Of a stretch of 64,000 nt of DNA, positions 58,740 through 64,000 are shown one piece after another. Position numbers and translations under genes: made by a program. The stretch is taken from assembly GCF_003985155.1 (NCBI RefSeq), contig NZ_ML133689.1, positions 62,001-126,000 on the forward strand, in the 5' to 3' direction. The first letter of the stretch is position 1, and every line of letters begins with the position of its first letter. Source of the stretch: Rhizobium vallis (lineage in GTDB: Bacteria > Pseudomonadota > Alphaproteobacteria > Rhizobiales > Rhizobiaceae). The notes under the pieces were generated by a model. That model was not told the DNA's origin, did not search any database, and worked only from the letters and a program-made list of their open reading frames with translations.

Positions 58740-59051
58740 GTGCTCGTCTGCAGCTGCAATTATATAACCGACAAGGAAATCCGGCAGGTCATCACCGACC
58801 TTCTCGATCAAGACTGTTGGCAGCTTATCGTGCCTGCGAAGGTCTATCACGCGATGGAAAAGCGCGGTCGCTGCTGCGGCTGTTTCCCCAATGTGGTCGA
58901 CATCATTATCCAGACGACCGAGGAATATCACGCCCGTCGCCACTCGACGGAAGCCGAAACATTTGATTTCCTGTCGCGCTTGAAACAATTCCACGAGGAA
59001 AACAGGAGAGCGGACATTGAAAGGCGACAAAAAAGTCATCGAGCGGCTTAA
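58740..59051 (+). CDS. bfd: Bacterioferritin-associated ferredoxin (Bfd-like)
   Basis: Bfd is a [2Fe-2S] protein that reduces bacterioferritin to release iron. The 103-residue protein has the cluster ligands in CSC (Cys4, Cys6) and CCGC (Cys45, Cys48), the CxC...CxxC pattern of Bfd. The C-terminal tail of about 40 residues is longer than in E. coli Bfd (64 residues). The GTG at 58740 is the only start that keeps Cys4. It overlaps bfr by 35 bases. Pairing with bfr confirms the role. Confidence 0.88.
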   Translation: MLVCSCNYITDKEIRQVITDLLDQDCWQLIVPAKVYHAMEKRGRCCGCFPNVVDIIIQTTEEYHARRHSTEAETFDFLSRLKQFHEENRRADIERRQKSHRAA

Positions 59052-59502
59052 CGAGGCATTGTTCCTCGAACTCGGAGCGGTCAACCAATATTGGGTTCAC
59101 TATCGCCTTCTTGAAGACTGGGGCTACACCAAGCTCGCCAAGAAGGAGCGCGCCGAATCCATCGAAGAGATGCACCATGCCGACCGGCTGGTTGCGCGGA
59201 TCATCTTCCTTGAAGGCCATCCCAATCTGCAGACGCTGGCCCCCTTGCGCATCGGCCAGAACGTCAGGGAAGTTCTGGAGGCCGATCTTGCCGGCGAGTA
59301 TGACGCCCGCACGGCCTACAAGAAGTCGCGCGATATCTGTCACGAGGCCGGCGATTACGTTTCGATGAAGCTTTTCGAAGAGCTGCTGGTGGATGAGGAG
59401 GGTCATATCGACTTCCTCGAAACACAACTCGATCTGCTCGAGAAAATCGGCGAAAGCAAATACGGCCAGCTCAACGCCGATTCCGCCGACGAAGCGGAAT
59501 AA
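59017..59502 (+). CDS. bfr: Bacterioferritin
   Basis: Bfr forms a 24-subunit, heme-bridged iron-storage shell. The 161-residue protein keeps every ferroxidase ligand at E. coli numbering: Glu18, Tyr25, Glu51, His54, Glu94, Glu127 and His130, plus the heme ligand Met52. The start is TTG at 59017, with a strong AGGAGAG seven bases upstream. Because it overlaps the 3' end of bfd, the TTG may limit bfr translation or couple it to bfd. Confidence 0.96.
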   Translation: MKGDKKVIERLNEALFLELGAVNQYWVHYRLLEDWGYTKLAKKERAESIEEMHHADRLVARIIFLEGHPNLQTLAPLRIGQNVREVLEADLAGEYDARTAYKKSRDICHEAGDYVSMKLFEELLVDEEGHIDFLETQLDLLEKIGESKYGQLNADSADEAE

Positions 59503-59516
59503 GCTCCTTACGAGAC

Positions 59517-59546
59517 ACCGGCTGCCCCTCTGGGCGGCCGGTATTC
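59517..59546 (+). terminator. Probable terminator after bfr
   Basis: ACCGGCTGCCC and GGGCGGCCGGT form an 11-bp stem with one mismatch, followed by only a short T-containing run. It lies 15 bases after bfr. Confidence 0.55.
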
Positions 59547-59655
59547 CCTGGTCAGACACTGCCGGACCGCAAACCAGTGTTTGCCGGATGCATCGACGCT
59601 GCGACCTTTTCGTCTGCTTGCCGAGAAAAAACGCACGCGGCCATTCTGCCCGCGA

Positions 59656-60189
59656 TCAGTCTTCCGATTGAAGTGCCGCCAGATGCTGGAATTCGGCGAC
59701 CACCTGGTCATAGACGGCACGCTTGAACGGGACGATCAGTCCCGGCAGCTCTTGCATCGGCTTCCAATCCCAGGCATCGAATTCCGGCTCATGGCCGCCG
59801 GGGGGCGGGTTGATGGCGATCTCGCTCTCATCACCCTCAAAGCGGAAGGCGAACCAGCGTTGCGTCTGGCCGCGGAATTTTCCCTTCAACCCGATGCCGA
59901 TCAGCTGCGGCGGCAGATCATAGTTGATCCAGTCCCTTGCTTCGGCAAGCAGTGTCACCGTCCTGATGCCGGTCTCCTCGTAAAGCTCGCGATAGGCGGC
60001 ATCCAGCGGGTCCTCGCCCTTGTCGATGCCGCCCTGTGGCATTTGCCAGAGCTGCGGCGAGCCGTCATATTCGGAATTACCGTCGGGGATGCGCCGCCCG
60101 GCCCAGACCAGGCCATGACGGTTCAGGATCATCACGCCGACGCAGGGGCGGTAAGGCAGATCCTCTGCTTTCACGGTCGCCTGGCTCAT
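59656..60189 (-). CDS. rppH: RNA pyrophosphohydrolase (Nudix)
   Basis: RppH removes pyrophosphate from the 5' end of mRNA to start decay. The 177-residue protein has the Nudix box from Gly53 ([20 protein letters not shown]) and WQMPQGG before it, both typical of RppH. I chose the ATG at 60189, which follows GGAGAAG; an ATG 35 codons upstream would add residues of no family similarity that overlap the next gene. It follows the deacetylase gene by 26 bases and is probably the last gene of the - strand envelope operon. Confidence 0.93.
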   Translation of the reverse strand: MSQATVKAEDLPYRPCVGVMILNRHGLVWAGRRIPDGNSEYDGSPQLWQMPQGGIDKGEDPLDAAYRELYEETGIRTVTLLAEARDWINYDLPPQLIGIGLKGKFRGQTQRWFAFRFEGDESEIAINPPPGGHEPEFDAWDWKPMQELPGLIVPFKRAVYDQVVAEFQHLAALQSED

Positions 60190-60215
60190 TTCTTCTCCGT
60201 TCTCGGATTCGTGGT

Positions 60216-61415
60216 TCAAGGATTCCGGGGGTCGTTGGTCAGGGTCGCGACGCCGACGATCTCGATGCCGCGCATTGCCGCCTCCTGGCTCCATTTGGCG
60301 ATGGCATCGACGCTTTCGTCGAAAGCCGAGGCGACGCCGATCGCCTGGCCGTTCTTGCGGGCGATGCGTTCGAGTTCGTCGAGCTTCTGCAGGACGGCGT
60401 TGACATCGAGCTGGCCGTCCAGCTGCAGGTCGGCGAAGGCATAGGGCAGCTCGGTTCCCTTGGCGACTGTCGCGGTCTTCGACTGCGCCGAGGTGCCGTC
60501 GTCGAGGAAGAACAGGCCGCGTTTGCCGATATCGCGCATGACAGGTTCCATAGCGGCGGGATCGGACAGGAAACGGCCGCCGAGATAGTTTATGACGCCG
60601 GTATAGTTGGTGATCTCGCCCATTGCCTTGTGCAGGTTCTCGATATTGCGGGCGACCGGCTTGGAGGTCAGCAGCGTCTCCGGACCCGGATCGTTCGCCG
60701 GGTAATCAAAAGGTTCGAGTGGCACTTGCAGAAGAATCTCATGGCCGCCGCGGCGGGCCTCCTGCATCCAGCGCTGCAGGCTGTTGCCGCTTGCGGCAAA
60801 GGCGAGAGTGATTTCCTCCGGCAATTCGGCTATGGCGCGCTGCGTTCCGGTCTGGCTCAGCCCGAGGCCGCTGACGACGATGGCGATGCGGACGCCGCGC
60901 GCGCTGGATGAGGGGCGGGCATATTGATCCATCGGTCGCCGGCCGTCAGGGCCGATGATCGGCAGCCTGCCATAGGACGTCTCTTCCAGCAGCGCTTCGT
61001 TGGGCATTGCCGCCATGCGCGGATCCTGGCCGATCTGCATGGCGTCGACCAAGACCGGCCCGCTGCCGTCGCGCGGACGGGGACTGTATTTGGTGACGAC
61101 GGAGCCATCGCCGGTGACCATCTGCTCGACATTGGCGCCCGATCGCGGTTCGGCGCGGGGCATGCCGTTCGTGGCCTGGCCGGCCGGGGTCTGCGGTGGC
61201 GGTTGAGATGTGCCGGCGGGCGGCGTTGCCGCCTGTTCGGCTGCCGGTGGCCGGTCGCGTTCGAGCCCATCGCCGCGAAACGCCGTATAGAGGGAAAAAC
61301 CGCCTATCGCGAAAAGGCAAAGGCTGGCGGCGATGCGGCCGAGCCGCAGGACACCCGGGCGCCGATTGCCGGTTTTGCGGTTGCGGCCCAGAGGCGCATG
61401 CAGGTCCGTTCCCAA
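60216..61415 (-). CDS. Divergent polysaccharide deacetylase family protein
   Basis: The 399-residue protein has one N-terminal membrane span (about 27-45), a proline-rich linker and a C-terminal domain starting [21 protein letters not shown]. This is the divergent polysaccharide deacetylase (YibQ) family, which usually follows envC-ctpA in proteobacteria. The normal metal-binding residues of NodB-type deacetylases are not evident, so the activity is uncertain. The start is unclear: TTG at 61415 gives [10 protein letters not shown], which looks like the conserved N-terminus; TTG at 61433 adds six residues. Confidence 0.85.
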   Translation of the reverse strand: MGTDLHAPLGRNRKTGNRRPGVLRLGRIAASLCLFAIGGFSLYTAFRGDGLERDRPPAAEQAATPPAGTSQPPPQTPAGQATNGMPRAEPRSGANVEQMVTGDGSVVTKYSPRPRDGSGPVLVDAMQIGQDPRMAAMPNEALLEETSYGRLPIIGPDGRRPMDQYARPSSSARGVRIAIVVSGLGLSQTGTQRAIAELPEEITLAFAASGNSLQRWMQEARRGGHEILLQVPLEPFDYPANDPGPETLLTSKPVARNIENLHKAMGEITNYTGVINYLGGRFLSDPAAMEPVMRDIGKRGLFFLDDGTSAQSKTATVAKGTELPYAFADLQLDGQLDVNAVLQKLDELERIARKNGQAIGVASAFDESVDAIAKWSQEAAMRGIEIVGVATLTNDPRNP

Positions 61416-61448
61416 TTTTCTCGCCCGCTCCAAAACCGGGAAACTGCA

Positions 61449-61482
61449 AAAGGATCAAGGCCGGGCGATGTGCCCGGCCTTG
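61449..61482 (-). terminator. Hairpin downstream of ctpA
   Basis: CAAGGCCGGGC at 61456-61466 and GCCCGGCCTTG at 61472-61482 form a perfect 11-bp stem. On the - strand it leads into ATCCTTTT. It lies 11 bases after ctpA, so the downstream genes may get reduced read-through. Confidence 0.7.
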
Positions 61483-61492
61483 GCATGATCGA

Positions 61493-62815
61493 TTACTTGG
61501 CGACGACGGCCTTGTCAGGATTCGGCGGGAAGGCCGGATCGGTTTTCTTGCCGCGCAGAAGATCGAGCGCGTAGTTCAGCTGAACGTCGTCCTTCGGATC
61601 GGGCGGCACGTAGGCCACGGAGCCCGAACCTTCGTCTGTCTCGCTCTGGCCCTTGATATGGCCGCGCAGGCTGGATTCGCCTTCGGTCACCATCTTGCCC
61701 TGCAGTTCCTGCGGCAGCGGCTCGTCGACCTTGATGTCAGGCGTGATGCCGGTACCCTGGATCGAGCGGCCCGACGGCGTGTAGTAGAGCGCCGTGGTCA
61801 GGCGCAGCGCGCCGTTTTCGCCGAGCGGGATGATCGTCTGGACCGAGCCCTTGCCGAAAGAGCGCGTGCCGAGGACGGTGGCCCGGCGCAGGTCTTGAAG
61901 GGCGCCGGCAACGATTTCCGATGCGGAAGCCGAACCGCCGTTGATCAGCACGATCACCGGCTTGCCGTCCGTCAGGTCGCCCGGTCCGGCATTGAAGCGG
62001 CGGGTTTCGTCGGGATTGCGGCCACGGGTCGAAACCACCTCGCCGCGCTCCAGCAGGGCGTCGGAGACATTGATCGCCTGGTCGAGCAGGCCGCCCGGAT
62101 TGAGGCGCAGGTCGAGGACATAACCCTTCAGCTTATCGGCTGGAACGGTTTCCTTGATCTTCTTGATCGCCTTTTCCATGTCCGGATAGGTCTTTTCGGT
62201 GAAGGAGATGATGCGGAGATAACCGACATCGTCCTCGACACGCGACTTGACGGCCTGGACGGCGACGACATCACGCACGATGGTCAGCTCGATCGGCTTG
62301 TCGGCGCCCTTGCGGATCAACGTCAGCTTGATCGGCGTGTTGACGGCGCCGCGCATCTTCTCGACAGCGTCTTCCAGCTTCAGGCCGCGCACGGACTGAC
62401 CGTCGATCTCGGAAATGTAATCACCGGCGAGAACACCGGCCTTGGCGGCAGGCGTGTCATCGATCGGGGTGATGACCTTGACGAGTTCGTCTTCCATCGT
62501 GACTTCGATGCCGAGGCCGCCGAACTCACCCTTGGTCTGGGTGCGCATATCCTCGGCGTCCTTCGCATTCATGTAGCTCGAATGCGGATCGAGCGAGGAC
62601 AGCATGCCGTTGATGGCATTCTCGATCAGCTTGTCTTCGGCTGGCGGCGTCACGTACTGCGCGCGCACTCGCTCGAAGACGTCGCCGAAAATCGAGAGTT
62701 CCTTGTATGTGGAGGATCCGGCCGCTTCTGCCGGCACACCCGCCGAGTAGATGACGCTCATGGCGGTCGCACCCATCAATGCGCCGACCAGAACAAGAGA
62801 AGCCCTACGAATCAT
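61493..62815 (-). CDS. ctpA: Carboxy-terminal processing protease CtpA (S41 family)
   Basis: CtpA is a periplasmic serine protease with PDZ domain that in related bacteria controls peptidoglycan hydrolases. The 440-residue protein has a signal peptide (about 1-32). The PDZ domain is near 98-180. The S41 catalytic region has SASASE at 295-300 and Lys322 in RSFGKGSV. The ATG at 62815 follows GGAAAGG. It overlaps the end of envC by 11 bases, consistent with joint control of septal wall hydrolysis. Confidence 0.95.
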   Translation of the reverse strand: MIRRASLVLVGALMGATAMSVIYSAGVPAEAAGSSTYKELSIFGDVFERVRAQYVTPPAEDKLIENAINGMLSSLDPHSSYMNAKDAEDMRTQTKGEFGGLGIEVTMEDELVKVITPIDDTPAAKAGVLAGDYISEIDGQSVRGLKLEDAVEKMRGAVNTPIKLTLIRKGADKPIELTIVRDVVAVQAVKSRVEDDVGYLRIISFTEKTYPDMEKAIKKIKETVPADKLKGYVLDLRLNPGGLLDQAINVSDALLERGEVVSTRGRNPDETRRFNAGPGDLTDGKPVIVLINGGSASASEIVAGALQDLRRATVLGTRSFGKGSVQTIIPLGENGALRLTTALYYTPSGRSIQGTGITPDIKVDEPLPQELQGKMVTEGESSLRGHIKGQSETDEGSGSVAYVPPDPKDDVQLNYALDLLRGKKTDPAFPPNPDKAVVAK

Positions 62816-64000
62816 TGCGTGCCTTTCCAGTGTCTTTGGCGGTCCACCACGGTCGGGAATCGACCGGTTTACCGTCCTTTCGAAATTCAATGTAAAGCGT
62901 TGGCCGGTCTGTTTCCAGCGCCAATGCAGTTGCGCTTGCTACTCTTTTCGCTCCCATCACGGCGAGCGGCTCGCCGGAGAAAACGAATTTTCCCTGACGG
63001 GTATTGATCGTATCCATTCCCGAGAGAACCAGGTGGTATCCGTCGCCTGTGTCGAGGATGATCATCTGGCCGTAACTGCGGAAAGCGCCGGCGAAAACCA
63101 CCAGACCATCTGCGGGCGCCGTCACCACCGTCTCCGCATTGGTGGCAACGGTCATTCCCATAGCCTCATGCCCGGTGCCGTCGGCATCGCCGAACTGGCG
63201 CAGGATATCGCCTGCCACGGGCAACTCCAATTTCGCCTTCAATTCTCCGAAGGGATATGCGGGCGCAATGCGGTTTTTATCGGGCACACCGCTGTCGGCA
63301 AGCGCCTTGGCCTGAGCACGTTGCTCGTCCGTCAAGAGCCTGCGGTTCTCCTCCGCCTGGCGGGCGGCGGCTGCGGCTTCGCGCACCGAAGCGATCTCGG
63401 ATTCCATCGAAGTGACAAGGCCTTCGAGGCTGGTCGCCTTGCTTGCCAGTTCCTCCGAGCGTTTCCTTTCGGCCCCGAGTTCGGCGGCGTTGCTGCGGCT
63501 GAGCTTGTCATTTTCGGCAAGCAGTAGGTCCATGCGCCGTTCTTCCTCGATGCCGTCGGTCATTGTCGACGTCAGGCTGGCCTTTTCGGCAGCGCTTGCG
63601 CTCTGCAGTGCGGCAAGGCTCGCAAGATCTGCCGCAAGTTTGTCGGTTTCCTTGCGGATGCCCGGAACAACGGCGCCGAGCAGGATCGCGCTGCGCACCG
63701 AAGCCAGCGCATCATCAGGAGTGACGAGCAGGGCGGGCGGCGGGTTACGGCCCATGCGCTGAAGTGCGGCCAGCACTTCGGCCAGAAGGCCGCGGCGCTC
63801 ATGAAGGGAACGGCGGATGCCGTCCTCCTTGACGCCGAGATCGGCAAGCTTCTTCTCGCTTTCGAGGATCTGCTTTTCGAGCCCCTTGCGGCGGGCGGCG
63901 GAATCAATCAGCGCCTGGCGGATGCTCTGGGTGCTCTTTTCCAGATTGGCAATGCTTTGCTGAAGTCCGCTCACCTTGTCCGAGGAGAGGCTGATCGTCT
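62805..64000 (-). CDS. Murein hydrolase activator EnvC-like (M23), 5' end beyond the window
   Basis: The visible 398 or so residues comprise a long coiled-coil (alternating charged and leucine positions) and a C-terminal LytM/M23 domain with AETVVTAPADGLVVFAG and YGQMIILDTGDGYHLVLSGM. At the positions of the metal ligands, the HxxxD and HxH motifs are replaced (for example HLVLSG), so it is probably an EnvC-type activator of amidases rather than a peptidase. The start lies to the right of 64000. It overlaps ctpA by 11 bases. Confidence 0.9.
   Translation of the reverse strand, partial: TISLSSDKVSGLQQSIANLEKSTQSIRQALIDSAARRKGLEKQILESEKKLADLGVKEDGIRRSLHERRGLLAEVLAALQRMGRNPPPALLVTPDDALASVRSAILLGAVVPGIRKETDKLAADLASLAALQSASAAEKASLTSTMTDGIEEERRMDLLLAENDKLSRSNAAELGAERKRSEELASKATSLEGLVTSMESEIASVREAAAAARQAEENRRLLTDEQRAQAKALADSGVPDKNRIAPAYPFGELKAKLELPVAGDILRQFGDADGTGHEAMGMTVATNAETVVTAPADGLVVFAGAFRSYGQMIILDTGDGYHLVLSGMDTINTRQGKFVFSGEPLAVMGAKRVASATALALETDRPTLYIEFRKDGKPVDSRPWWTAKDTGKARNDS

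Noticed and set aside
61196..63007. 603-codon + strand open frame across the deacetylase and ctpA genes
   Set aside because: It crosses two well-supported - strand genes and their terminator and has no recognisable domain.

Overview
This 64 kb window looks like the replication-origin region of the main chromosome of a Rhizobium (R. etli / R. leguminosarum type; the genus is inferred from gene order and protein character, not from a database search). The sequence is GC-rich and densely coding. I see no insertion sequences, tRNA/rRNA genes, CRISPR arrays or prophage blocks. The left 495 bp carry two perfect DnaA boxes, several degenerate ones, six GANTC (CcrM) sites and an AT-rich stretch directly before hemE. 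This is the arrangement known for alphaproteobacterial oriC.

From 0.5 to 13.5 kb lies the conserved origin block: hemE-hemJ-rho-mnmE-mnmG-rsmG-parA-parB on the + strand, converging on holA-lptE-leuS on the - strand. ParB-binding parS palindromes lie between mnmE and mnmG (two), inside rsmG (a perfect 16-mer), inside a propionyl-CoA synthetase-like gene at 16.06 kb, and just after leuB at 46.96 kb. The last shows that the parS array spreads over at least 42 kb.

From 13.6 to 28.7 kb is a mixed housekeeping region: a YggS-type PLP protein, two AMP-forming acyl-CoA synthetases (PrpE-like and Acs) flanking a solitary flagellin gene and the cell-cycle regulator gene trcR, two small - strand genes (one an SDHAF4-like DUF1674 protein), htpX-rsmB, a heparinase II/III-like gene, purH and a UMF1-family transporter. 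From 28.7 to 39.2 kb are the giant NAD-glutamate dehydrogenase, a pyridoxal kinase, a beta-carbonic anhydrase, a GGDEF diguanylate cyclase, a lytic transglycosylase and asd.

From 39.5 to 46.8 kb are an alkaline phosphatase behind a clear Pho box, a three-gene operon (Tat-like CPFC protein, ABC ATPase, FtsX-type permease with a histidine-rich loop) that resembles zinc-responsive systems, an MHS-type MFS transporter with an insert of about 185 residues, and a PAP2 phosphatase. From 47 to 52.5 kb are leuB, leuD, a serine/threonine dehydratase and several small genes. From 52.6 to 58.5 kb is the SOS mutagenesis cassette imuA-imuB-dnaE2, behind a GAAC-N7-GAAC LexA box. The last part holds bfd-bfr for iron storage and a - strand cell-envelope cluster: envC (cut by the window edge), ctpA, a divergent polysaccharide deacetylase and rppH.

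Nothing here is a clear-cut undescribed system. The best leads are the parS/oriC architecture, the metal-linked ABC operon, the MFS insert, the long imuA/imuB overlap and the DnaE2 insertion.
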